A stretch of DNA of 64,000 bases from Pandoraea iniqua (GTDB lineage Bacteria; Pseudomonadota; Gammaproteobacteria; Burkholderiales; Burkholderiaceae): contig NZ_CABPSF010000002.1 of NCBI RefSeq assembly GCF_902459685.1, positions 62,001 to 126,000 of the forward strand. Direction: 5' to 3'. Made by a program: the position numbers and the translations under genes. Under the pieces are notes generated by a model. The model saw only the letters and a list, made by a program, of their open reading frames with translations. It did no database searches and was not told the origin of the DNA. This document shows, piece by piece, positions 26,797-34,646 of the stretch; the stretch's first letter is position 1; each line of letters opens with the position of its first letter.

Positions 26797-27705
26797 TCAG
26801 CGTGAGGCGACCGGACTGGCGGCGTCTGCCGCAAAACATTGCGCGAGAAAGCGCTCGGTCGGACGGCTGAGCGCGTCCGCATGCGGCACCAGTGCCGTGA
26901 GCAGGCGCTTGAGGCCATGCGGCGGATCGATGCGAACGGAGGTCAGCGCGCCATCTTCATGGCGCATCGACATGGCGGAGACGAAGCCGATCCCCATGCC
27001 GGCACGCACCGCTTCCTTGATACTTTCCACCCCGGCCAGTTCCAGCGCCACACGGGGCTCCAGCCCTGAAACAGAGAAGGCGCGCGCCACCAGCGCCCGC
27101 ACGCCGGAGCCCGGTTCGCGCAGGATCAACGGATATTCGGCGATGCTTTGCAGCGAGGCACCGCCCGGTAGATGCGCGAGCGGGTGATCGGACCGCGCGA
27201 TGGCCACGACTTCGTCGTCACGCCACGGACGCACGGCAATTTCCGGCGACAGGCCGGGCGGTACGGCGCCTTCGATGAACGCGACGTCCAGACTGTCGAG
27301 CTGCGCGACGATTTCACTCGTGTTGCCGTCGACGATATGCAAAGCGACGGCGGGGTAGCGCTGATGGAATTCCGCGATGACATACGGCAGCAGATAGCTC
27401 GCGGGCGTAGTACTCGCGCCGATGCGCAAGGCCCCTGTTTCCAGCCCGCGCAGGCTGTCGCGTAACGCCAGCGCCTGCCGGTAGTCCTGCCGCAACTTGT
27501 TCGCATACGCCGCGACTTGCTCGCCCACGGCGGTCAACCTGATGCCGCGCCCATCACGGCGGTAGAGCGGCTCGCCAAACGATTCCTGCAATAAACGTAA
27601 CTGCCCGGAAACCGCCGGCTGTGACAGGTGCAATGCCTCGGCGGCATGGCTGATGTTGCCCAGTTCGGCCACCGTCGCGAAGGTCAGCAATTGGTCCGGC
27701 GTCAT
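26797..27705 (-). CDS. LysR-family transcriptional regulator
   Basis: A 302-aa LysR-type regulator. The N-terminal winged helix covers about residues 1-60, with LLTFATVAELGNISHAAEALHLSQPAVSGQLRLLQESFGEPLYRRDGRG split over helix and wing. The remaining 230 residues form the two-lobed effector domain. The PAVSGQL recognition helix differs from the more common PAVSRQI and is seen in CysB- or CbbR-like branches. It reads towards the SDR gene. The PfkB kinase gene lies 72 bp upstream on the same strand, so read-through is possible. Targets are unknown. Confidence 0.92.
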   Translation of the reverse strand: MTPDQLLTFATVAELGNISHAAEALHLSQPAVSGQLRLLQESFGEPLYRRDGRGIRLTAVGEQVAAYANKLRQDYRQALALRDSLRGLETGALRIGASTTPASYLLPYVIAEFHQRYPAVALHIVDGNTSEIVAQLDSLDVAFIEGAVPPGLSPEIAVRPWRDDEVVAIARSDHPLAHLPGGASLQSIAEYPLILREPGSGVRALVARAFSVSGLEPRVALELAGVESIKEAVRAGMGIGFVSAMSMRHEDGALTSVRIDPPHGLKRLLTALVPHADALSRPTERFLAQCFAADAASPVASR

Positions 27706-27777
27706 ATCGAATTCATCGGAAATGGTGATGATTGGTGGTCATCATAGCCATTTTTTCGATAATCGGCGCGGGGAGTC

Positions 27778-28710
27778 TCAGGTGAGGCTGGGTTGTGCTG
27801 CGACGAGCGTTTGAACGTCGTCCCAAGTCGGCGCATGCGCCCCGGTGCGGGTGCAGGCCAGTGCGGCGGCTGCCGCCGCGTGATGCAGGTGCGTCGCGAG
27901 GGGCGCATCCGGCGCTCGTGACAGGCTGGCGAGCCACCCGCCGATGCTGGCGTCACCTGCGCCCACCGTATCGGCCACGGCCACGCGGTAGGCCGGTTGC
28001 GCGAGTTCGATGCCGTCAGGCGTCAGCAGGCGCATGCCGCGTTCGCCGTCGGTCAGCAGCACCGTGGCTTGTGGCGCGATGCGTCGGACTTCGGTCAATG
28101 CGGCGGCGTCAGCTTGTGTGGGATACAGCGCGCGCAGATCTTCGACGGACAACTTGAGCCAAGTGGCAAGGCGTGCCATGCGGGCGAAAGTCGCAAGATA
28201 GTCCGGCCCCATCAGGTTGCGCAGATTCGGATCGAAGCTGATGGCCACGCCGCGCGCATGCAGTTGTTCGGCCAGATCGAGCAGGGTGCTGGCGAGCGGC
28301 TCGCGCACGAGACTGATACAGCCGAAGTGCGCGACGCGGGCTGCTGCCTGCCAGCCCTCGGGCAGCGCCTGCGGGTCGAAGGCCAGATCGGCAGCCCCTT
28401 CGCCAAGGAAGAAGTAGGCCGGGGGATCGTGGCGATGCACGACGGCGAGCAACGGCGGACGGTCCACGGCTTGCACGAACCGGGCGTCGAGCCCTGCCGC
28501 TTCCGATAGTGCAAGCAATTCGGTGCCAAACGGCGCATGGGTGCTGATGGCGCCGCCGTAGCCCGTTGGCACGCCCATCGCGGCAGTCACGCGTGCCACG
28601 TTCCAGCAAGCGCCACCGGCACGGCTCACCCACTGGCGGCCATCGCCCTGCGGCTGCCGAATCAGGTCGGTGAGGGCTTCGCCGAAGACAAGCAGTGCGG
28701 GCAGGGTCAT
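27778..28710 (-). CDS. PfkB-family carbohydrate kinase (fructokinase-like)
   Basis: A 310-aa ribokinase/PfkB-type sugar kinase. The N-terminal LLVFGEALTDLI and RAGGACWNVARVTAAMG (the GG sugar-binding motif) and the C-terminal ADTVGAGDASIGGWL, holding the anion hole and catalytic aspartate, define the family. The overall pattern is closest to fructokinases, with 2-keto-3-deoxygluconate kinase as an alternative. I chose the ATG at 28710; the open frame extends to 28839 but without family similarity. No sugar transporter lies beside it, though a TauE/SafE permease gene is 100 bp upstream on the same strand. Confidence 0.87.
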   Translation of the reverse strand: MTLPALLVFGEALTDLIRQPQGDGRQWVSRAGGACWNVARVTAAMGVPTGYGGAISTHAPFGTELLALSEAAGLDARFVQAVDRPPLLAVVHRHDPPAYFFLGEGAADLAFDPQALPEGWQAAARVAHFGCISLVREPLASTLLDLAEQLHARGVAISFDPNLRNLMGPDYLATFARMARLATWLKLSVEDLRALYPTQADAAALTEVRRIAPQATVLLTDGERGMRLLTPDGIELAQPAYRVAVADTVGAGDASIGGWLASLSRAPDAPLATHLHHAAAAAALACTRTGAHAPTWDDVQTLVAAQPSLT

Positions 28711-28810
28711 GGTGACAACATCGGTCGCAGGGAAGCAGAGGCCGTCAGCATACCTTCGATGAGGCCCTACGGGCGCTGTCTGCGCGAGATGCTGCTCGGT
28801 GGTGCTGCGG

Positions 28811-29581
28811 CTATTTGCTGTGCAGCAATAGCGCCACACCCGCGGCGAGCACCACGAGATTCACGACTTTCACGAACTGCGCACGCGACAGATGCAGCGT
28901 GACGCGTTTGCCCAGCCACATGCCCAGCATCATCGCGGGCACCAGCGTGACGGTAGTCACCAGCATCGACAGATCGGCATAGACGCCCGCCAGCAGAAAC
29001 AACACAGCGCGCACCAGCGTGCTGAAGCCGATGAGCGTGGCCTGCGTGACGCGCATCGACTCCACGCGTTCGAGACGGCTGGTCAGGTAGATCGCATAAA
29101 TGAAGCCGCCGCTGCCGAACATCGCGCTGAACACGCCGCCCACGGTGCCGAACGGGATCGCCCACTGCTGCGAGAGCCGAGATTTGGCGCGCGGGCCGAT
29201 CAGCGCAAAGACGGCATAGCCGCACACGAACCACGCGAGCGCGCGCAGCAGCGTTTCAGGGCGAAGGTGCAGCAGCAATGCCGCGCCCGCGAGGCTGCCG
29301 GCAAGCATCGCCGGTAGCAGACGGCGCAGTTCGCTCGTGTCGGCCGCGCGGGCGTTGCGCACCACATTGCCCGAGGCGGCGCTGAAGTCGAGCAGCGCGA
29401 GCATCGGCACGATCTGCGCGACGGGCAACGTGTAAGCAAGCACCGGGCTCGCAACCAGCGCGGTGCCGAAGCCTGCAATGCCGAAGATGAGATAGGCGAC
29501 GACGAGCGCCGCGCTCATCGACAACCAAGCGTGGAGGGAGGGGAGTGCTGCGATGACGGTATCGAACTGAGGGAACGGCAT
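28811..29581 (-). CDS. TauE/SafE (TSUP) family membrane exporter
   Basis: A 256-aa inner-membrane protein of the sulfite exporter TauE/SafE family, with about eight helices. The first repeat shows LIFGIAGFGTALVASPVLAYTLPV and the second GGVFSAMFGSGGFIYAIYL, the two matching half-motifs of the family. Members move sulfite, sulfonates or other organic anions. It is divergent from a LysR regulator whose start is 121 bp away, which makes that protein its likely regulator. The PfkB gene follows 100 bp downstream. The transported compound is not known. Confidence 0.88.
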   Translation of the reverse strand: MPFPQFDTVIAALPSLHAWLSMSAALVVAYLIFGIAGFGTALVASPVLAYTLPVAQIVPMLALLDFSAASGNVVRNARAADTSELRRLLPAMLAGSLAGAALLLHLRPETLLRALAWFVCGYAVFALIGPRAKSRLSQQWAIPFGTVGGVFSAMFGSGGFIYAIYLTSRLERVESMRVTQATLIGFSTLVRAVLFLLAGVYADLSMLVTTVTLVPAMMLGMWLGKRVTLHLSRAQFVKVVNLVVLAAGVALLLHSK

Positions 29582-29702
29582 AAAGGGTGCGCGAGGGATG
29601 ATCGGGGCACGCGCCGCGAAGGCGTGTGCTTTGCGTCAGCATAGGGCCGGGGTGCGGCGCCGCGCCAATATAGAATGTGGCGATATTCGATCTCGAAACG
29701 GC

Positions 29703-30623
29703 ATGACCATGGTGTCGCTGCGGCAGTTGCGGTATTTCCTCGAAGTGGTGGATGCGGGCGGTTTCAGCGCTGCCGCTGAACGGCTGTTTGTCGCGCAATC
29801 GGCGCTGAGCCGTCAGATCTCGGAACTCGAACGCGAATTGCAGGCGGTGCTGCTGGAGCGCTCATCCAAGGGCGTGACGCTGACGCCCGCCGGGCGCACG
29901 TTCGTCGATGAAGCGCGCCGTGTGCTCACCGAACTCGAAGGGTCGGTGGCGCTCACACGCAGCGTAGCGCGTGGCGAGCAGGGTTCGGTGCGGCTCGCGC
30001 ATTCCACCTCGGTGCCATTTGCGGGCGGCCTGCCTGCGGCATTGCACGCGCATTTGTCTGCTAATGCCGGGGTGAATGTCGAGATTTCGACGTTGTCGTC
30101 CGAGCAGCAGCAGGACGAAATCGAAGCCGGCCGCATCGATCTTGGGCTCGTTCGCCTGCCGGTGCTGCGCCCCGCGCCGTCGCTGATTTGCGAGCGCATC
30201 GCCGTCGAGCGTCTGGTGTTGCTGGTGCCGGACGGGCATCCGCTGGCCAATGAGGCGTCTGTCAGTGTGGCGGCGCTCGCCGACGAGCCCTTTGTCTCGA
30301 TTCCCCATCGCGAGCGCGGCGGCCTGAGCTACCGGGTGGCGCAGTTGTGCCAGCAGCACGGGTTCTTTCCCCGCGCGGCGGCGGCGACCTCGCGCAAGAT
30401 CGCCCAAATGAATCTGGTCGCGGCGGGCTTTGGCGTGGCCATCGTGCCGGAAAGTCTGGCTGCGATGGCCGGTGCCGGGGTCTGCCGGGTGGCGCTCGAC
30501 GACCCGGAAGCCGTGTGCGAAGTCGCGTTGCTGCGCCGCCGCGATGCTGGGGCGCTCGCCGTGGCGTTGGGGGACGCGCTGAAGCTTGCGCTTTGCGCTA
30601 TGGCAATCCCTGACGGACTTTGA
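29703..30623 (+). CDS. LysR-family transcriptional regulator
   Basis: A 306-aa LysR-type regulator. Its DNA-binding domain starts SLRQLRYFLEVVDAGGFSAAAERLFVAQSALSRQISELE (split here only for description; helix-turn-helix at about residues 20-40). The effector domain includes LGLVRLPVL and a C-terminal VAIVPESLAAM segment. Two Met codons (29703 and 29709) are possible starts; the frame is open upstream to 29598 but that part has no similarity. Divergence from the TauE/SafE gene suggests that it controls this exporter. Confidence 0.92.
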   Translation: MTMVSLRQLRYFLEVVDAGGFSAAAERLFVAQSALSRQISELERELQAVLLERSSKGVTLTPAGRTFVDEARRVLTELEGSVALTRSVARGEQGSVRLAHSTSVPFAGGLPAALHAHLSANAGVNVEISTLSSEQQQDEIEAGRIDLGLVRLPVLRPAPSLICERIAVERLVLLVPDGHPLANEASVSVAALADEPFVSIPHRERGGLSYRVAQLCQQHGFFPRAAAATSRKIAQMNLVAAGFGVAIVPESLAAMAGAGVCRVALDDPEAVCEVALLRRRDAGALAVALGDALKLALCAMAIPDGL

Positions 30624-30885
30624 CCCCTCGCAGTAAGTCCCGCGTAAGGCGTGCATGAGAGGGTGCCCCCATAAGGTGCGGAAAGCGCACGGGGGCATGT
30701 GGGGCAGGCCCGCAAGCCGGCTGCGGCAGCGTCGCGGGCGCGCTTGGGCGAAGCGAGGAAACCCTCAAGTCGGCCGTTTTTTCTCCCGTTATACTTTTCG
30801 ACACATCAGCGCAGGGCGCGCACGCCGGACCGGCAGGCGCGCACCTTCGCCATAAAAATCAGATCAGAGATGCGAGGAGACGACG

Positions 30886-32298
30886 ATGGGGCTATTCACG
30901 CGCCGCGGGGCAGCCGCGCAGACCGTCACAATCATGAGCGAGGTGGCCGACAGTGCCGGCACCCTTGGCATCGAGCTGTGCGATATCGCCGGTAATGTCG
31001 ACGAAATCGCCGTGCGCATCAAACGGCAGGCCGAAGTGTTTCAGGAGCTTCAACGCGCCGCCGCTGACACCAGCGAAGGGAATCAGCAGATTGCGGCCGC
31101 CGCGCGCGAAGCCCGCGACGTCGCCGATCGGGCGAGCGCCGAAATTGCCGCGTCGCGCGGTACCGCTGACGCCTCGCTCGCGTCCATTCACGGGCTGGTC
31201 GAAGGGGTGTCGGGCATGGCCGGTGAAATTGCCGGACTGCGCGACGCGCTCGAACACGTGGGTAAGGTGGCCGAAGGCATCTCGGTCATTGCGCGCCAGA
31301 CCAATCTTCTCGCCCTCAATGCCGCGATCGAAGCCGCCCGCGCCGGTGTCGCGGGGCGCAGCTTTGCGGTCGTGGCCACCGAAGTCAAACAACTGGCGAG
31401 CAAGACCTCCGAGGCCACCCAGCAGATCGAACAAACGCTCGCCGCACTGGCGGAGCGCACCCAGCGGCTGATGCGCGAGAGCAACACCAATGTGGCCCGT
31501 GCAAATGAAGCGCGCGAAGGCACGCGAGCCATCGCGAGCGTGATCGAGACCGCCGGCACCGCGCTCGACACGTTCGACCGTCAGGCCGGGCAGATCGTGC
31601 AGGCGAGCGAAGCCATCGAGAACGAATGCAGCACGCTCGTCGCGCACGTCGATGAAATGGCCGATGGCGTCGCGCACTCCGCCGAGCACGTCGAAAACGC
31701 ACGTGAGCGGATCAACGGGCTGCTCTCGGTATCGGAGCACCTGATCGGCCTGATCGCCGAGGCGGATGTGGAAACGGAAGACACGCCGTTCATTCGCGCA
31801 GTCCGCCGTGCGGCGAAACAAGTGGGCGAGACCTTCGAGGCGGCGCTCGCCAAGGGCAAGATCAGCGAGCAGGAGTTGTTCGATCGTCGCTACGAACCGA
31901 TTCCGGGGTCGAACCCGCAGCAATTGATGGCGCGCTTCACGCGATTTACCGACGAAACGTTGCCGACGATTCAAGAGCCGCTGCTCTCACTGAGCGAGCG
32001 CATCGCCTTTTGCGCCGCCGTCGACGAGAACGGCTATCTGCCGACGCACAACCGCAAGTTCTCGCAGGCGCCCACCAACGACCCGGTGTGGAACGCCGCG
32101 CATTGCCGCAACCGACGACTGTTCAACGACCGCACGGGCGCGGCCGCAGGGAGTAATACGAAACCGCTGCTGTTGCAGACGTATCGGCGCGATATGGGCG
32201 GGGGCGAGTTCGTGGTGATGAAGGATGCGTCCGCGCCCATCTATGTGAACGGGCGTCACTGGGGCGGCTTCCGGATTGCGTATCGGGTGATGGCGTAG
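30886..32298 (+). CDS. Soluble methyl-accepting chemotaxis protein with C-terminal sensor domain
   Basis: A 470-aa chemoreceptor without membrane helices. Residues about 20-290 are a long helical signalling domain; the hairpin tip [20 protein letters not shown] lies near residues 143-162 and contacts CheA and CheW. The sensor part is C-terminal (about 325-470), with [39 protein letters not shown] and [16 protein letters not shown]. This order, signalling domain first and sensor last, is the reverse of classical receptors but is known in a subclass of soluble MCPs. A GAGGAGACGACG site precedes the ATG and a strong terminator follows. No other chemotaxis gene is in the window. Confidence 0.9.
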   Translation: MGLFTRRGAAAQTVTIMSEVADSAGTLGIELCDIAGNVDEIAVRIKRQAEVFQELQRAAADTSEGNQQIAAAAREARDVADRASAEIAASRGTADASLASIHGLVEGVSGMAGEIAGLRDALEHVGKVAEGISVIARQTNLLALNAAIEAARAGVAGRSFAVVATEVKQLASKTSEATQQIEQTLAALAERTQRLMRESNTNVARANEAREGTRAIASVIETAGTALDTFDRQAGQIVQASEAIENECSTLVAHVDEMADGVAHSAEHVENARERINGLLSVSEHLIGLIAEADVETEDTPFIRAVRRAAKQVGETFEAALAKGKISEQELFDRRYEPIPGSNPQQLMARFTRFTDETLPTIQEPLLSLSERIAFCAAVDENGYLPTHNRKFSQAPTNDPVWNAAHCRNRRLFNDRTGAAAGSNTKPLLLQTYRRDMGGGEFVVMKDASAPIYVNGRHWGGFRIAYRVMA

Positions 32299-32340
32299 CC
32301 GCTCAGTCACCGAACGTTTGTTGCCGTACGACCATGAAAA

Positions 32341-32379
32341 AACGCGCCACCGAAGCTTTCGTCGGTGGCGCGTTTTTTT
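32341..32379 (+). terminator. Terminator after chemoreceptor gene
   Basis: Stem CGCGCCACCGA (32343-32353) with its exact complement at 32362-32372, loop AGCTTTCG, then seven T residues (32373-32379). Confidence 0.92.
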
Positions 32380-32441
32380 GTTGAACGAGGGCATCGGATA
32401 ACGCGCCGGTTGCCCTCATTCATCGATCGATTCAGCCGATA

Positions 32442-32756
32442 TCAATAGCGATACCATTGGCCGTGGCGCCAGTAGCCGCGACCGTAGCCGTACGGATGGC
32501 CGTAGTAGGGGCGGCCGTAGTACACCGGGGCCGGGGCGACATAAACCGGCGGCGGGCCATAGTAGGCGGGCGCAGGGGCAACATACACAGGCGGGGGCGG
32601 GGCGACGTAGACGGGCGGCGGCGCGTAGACCGGGCCCGGAACTACCAACGGCACACCGATGCCGATGCCCACCGAGACGTGTGCCTGCGCAGTTCCGATC
32701 GCACCCGCGGCGAGCGCGATTCCGGCGATGGCAAGGGCGGCAAACTTGGCTTTCAT
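32442..32756 (-). CDS. PXPV-repeat secreted protein
   Basis: A 104-aa secreted protein. A signal peptide (LALAIAGIALAAGAIGTAQA-type, about 25 residues) precedes HVSVGIGIGVPLVVPGPVY and then proline/tyrosine repeats of the form PPVYVAPxP (four to five copies). The C-terminus is Tyr/Gly/Arg-rich (YGRPYYGHPYGYGRGYW). Such PXPV-repeat proteins are common in Burkholderiaceae and of unknown function, presumably envelope-associated. The ATG at 32756 has AGGAGAAATATC before it; the longer open frame to 32843 is not needed. Confidence 0.8.
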   Translation of the reverse strand: MKAKFAALAIAGIALAAGAIGTAQAHVSVGIGIGVPLVVPGPVYAPPPVYVAPPPPVYVAPAPAYYGPPPVYVAPAPVYYGRPYYGHPYGYGRGYWRHGQWYRY

Positions 32757-33321
32757 GATATTTCTCCTGCGGACTTGGCAGCGTACTGAAGACAGCGCCC
32801 GGACGGCACCATGCCGGCCGACTCGCCGGGTGCCCGCCGGCACCTTGGGTTTGTCAGATTCCTTGGCTTAACTTTACTGAAGTTCCGAAACGCGGGTGCT
32901 GCGCAATTGTTGCAAAGTATGCGCATTCGCACGGGGTGGGGAACGTTCGGGCGTGGAAAAGCGGCCGCCAAACGTGTGAATCACGCACCCATTCTATTCA
33001 GAATCAACGGTTTGCGCTCGTTTCGGTTGACGACGAGTGTCGCCGTAGGGCGCGAAAGTGGTGACAGCCGCGCGGCACTTGTTACATTCATTTACATGGC
33101 CGCGGGTGTGCTGTGGCGCAAAAACAGCGGCGGATGCCGCTTGCGCGACATCCGCCTGCCGTCGGTGTCTCTTACTGCCGGGCGTGCTGTCCCTGTGGAT
33201 AACGGTGGAACCGCGGGTGGTACCGCGCGCCTGCCGAGACACCTCTCCTCCCCTGCTAAACCGGGCGCGGCACCGCCGCGGGTTCGGGTACTGCTGTCGT
33301 CAACGTCTTTGCTACGTCTTT
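32757..33321. other. 565-bp gene-poor stretch with a minus-strand terminator
   Basis: No convincing gene. A plus-strand open frame (32811-33332) lacks a ribosome-binding site and has Arg/Ala-rich noise-like composition. The left part presumably holds the promoter of the PXPV gene; the right part is the 3' side of the cysteine-repeat gene, with a terminator at 33120-33156. Confidence 0.5.
33120..33156 (-). terminator. Candidate terminator for the cysteine-repeat gene
   Basis: GGCGGATG (33129-33136) pairs with CATCCGCC (33149-33156) around a 12-nt loop. Read on the minus strand the stem is followed, after four bases, by TTTTT (33120-33124). It lies about 165 nt after the stop codon at 33322. 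Confidence 0.5.
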
Positions 33322-33903
33322 TTATTGATTGAAGCGCACCTTGGCGTCAGCCACGCAGGCATCCTTGCTGTTGCCCGTCATGCTGTCGCAACGTTCCACG
33401 GCGGCCTTGTACTGGGCCTTGTTCGCGTCGGCGTTGGCATCCTGACGCGCCGTCGCGGTGTCCTTAGACGACTCGCGGCTCGTGCGCATCACCTTGGCGT
33501 CGCCATAGGCCTTGGTCTTGGCGGCGTCGGCATCCTTCGCGCAGACATCCTTTTCGTTGCCCTTCTTGTCGTCGCAGCGCAGCTTGGCGACGCTGTAGTC
33601 GGCGTCGGCCTTCGCCACTGCCGCGTCGTAACGCGCCTTCGGCGTGTTCTTGTAGTCGGCTTCGGCATTGGCCTTGGCAACCTTCTCATTGCCCTTGGCG
33701 TTCTCGACACAGACCTTCTTGGCGTTGTCCTTCAGGTCTTCGCAACGCGCGACCGATGCCTTGTAGTCGGCCTCGGCAGATTTCTGCGCGGCGTCGTAGC
33801 GGTCTTTGGTGGCGGCGTCGGCGGCGCTGGCCGAGGCAGCGCCAAAGGCGCTTGCGGCCAGCACGGCACAGGTCAGCCAGTTCAGAGCGAGTCGGTGTTG
33901 CAT
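33322..33903 (-). CDS. Secreted protein with three C-x10-C repeats
   Basis: A 193-aa exported protein. The signal peptide ends near SAFGAASASAADA (about residue 28). The mature part is Ala/Lys/Asp-rich and highly charged, and contains three similar units of about 50 residues. Each has a tyrosine-containing helix followed by a cysteine pair spaced by ten residues: CEDLKDNAKKVC, CDDKKGNEKDVC and CDSMTGNSKDAC. The units probably form helical hairpins closed by disulfides in the periplasm. Similar proteins are common in Burkholderiales and of unknown function. It lies just downstream of the entericidin gene on the same strand, in a group of stress-type genes. Confidence 0.78.
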   Translation of the reverse strand: MQHRLALNWLTCAVLAASAFGAASASAADAATKDRYDAAQKSAEADYKASVARCEDLKDNAKKVCVENAKGNEKVAKANAEADYKNTPKARYDAAVAKADADYSVAKLRCDDKKGNEKDVCAKDADAAKTKAYGDAKVMRTSRESSKDTATARQDANADANKAQYKAAVERCDSMTGNSKDACVADAKVRFNQ

Positions 33904-33970
33904 GTCAAAGTCCTCCAGTGAACGAGCAGATAGTTGATGTCTTCGTGGGCTTCGTTGTGTTCGCTAGCCG

Positions 33971-34108
33971 TTACTTATTGCGGTCGGCGGCACCCTGGAT
34001 GGCTTCACCACCCTTTTCGATGTCCGTACCCGCACCGTGGACGGTGTTGCAGCCAGCAAGACCCAGCGCGAAGCCGGAGAGCAGAGCGATGGCGATCAGT
34101 CGTTTCAT
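33971..34108 (-). CDS. Entericidin A/B-family small lipoprotein
   Basis: A 45-aa lipoprotein below the usual ORF cutoff. It begins MKRLIAIALLSGFALGLAGC, where the last cysteine (residue 20) ends a lipobox (GLAGC). The mature peptide NTVHGAGTDIEKGGEAIQGA matches the entericidin pattern CNTxxGxGxDIxxGGxAI. Entericidins are small membrane lipoproteins; EcnB is linked to stationary-phase lysis in enterobacteria. The start has AAGGAGAACTCAA upstream. It lies between the cysteine-repeat gene and CsbD, all on the minus strand. Confidence 0.9.
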   Translation of the reverse strand: MKRLIAIALLSGFALGLAGCNTVHGAGTDIEKGGEAIQGAADRNK

Positions 34109-34242
34109 TTGAGTTCTCCTTGAGAGATAGCGATAGCGGCGGCGATAGTGGCCAAGGGTGCTAACAGAGGTGCCGGGGAAGTGCTCTATGGCGCTGGCCC
34201 CCCGCCGGTGCGTCCGCCTCCCGACGGACGCGACCGTGGTGC

Positions 34243-34449
34243 TTACCAGAGCTTGTGATCCTTGTTCCAGGTGTCGACTTCACGTTCCGCCTCGGCCTTT
34301 TCCTTGCCGTAGCGTTCCTGGATCACGCCCACGAACTTGTCGCGGTTGCCTTCGATCTTGAGCAGATCGTCATCGGTCACCTTGCCCCACTGCTTCTTGG
34401 CTTCGCCCTTCAGTTGATTCCACTTGCCCTTGATCTGATCCGAGTTCAT
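34243..34449 (-). CDS. CsbD-family stress protein
   Basis: A 68-aa CsbD-like protein: MNSDQIKGKWNQLKGEAKKQ is the family signature (IKGKWxQLKGxxK), followed by WGKVTDDDLLKIEGNRDKFVGVIQERYG. CsbD proteins are small, helical and cytoplasmic, and are usually induced in general stress; their molecular job is not known. The AAAGGAGTTGAT site precedes the ATG. A palindrome TACTCC-GT-GGAGTA lies 28 bp upstream and may be an operator. Confidence 0.92.
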   Translation of the reverse strand: MNSDQIKGKWNQLKGEAKKQWGKVTDDDLLKIEGNRDKFVGVIQERYGKEKAEAEREVDTWNKDHKLW

Positions 34450-34476
34450 ATCAACTCCTTTCCGGTTGGGATTGAA

Positions 34477-34490
34477 TACTCCGTGGAGTA
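34477..34490. promoter_or_regulatory. TACTCC-GT-GGAGTA palindrome before csbD-like gene
   Basis: A 14-bp perfect palindrome that is part of a repeated unit, TACTCCGTGG, present twice at 34477-34498. Position just upstream of the csbD-like start suggests a regulator site. Inference. Confidence 0.35.
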
Positions 34491-34646
34491 CTCCGTGGTA
34501 CTGACTGCGTCATGCGATGGCATTGCTGCGCCGTCGCCGCAGTTGCCGCCCGGTGTGGCGGCGGTTGATTCCATGGTAGGGAGTGCCAATCGTTCGCGCT
34601 GTCAGCGAGACCATCGTCGCGCTGTAGGCGGAGTCGGGTAGCGCTG

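Noticed and set aside
32811-33332. A 173-codon plus-strand frame in the gap before the cysteine-repeat gene
   Set aside because: No ribosome-binding site, no similarity to a known fold, Arg/Ala-rich composition, and it contains a minus-strand terminator.
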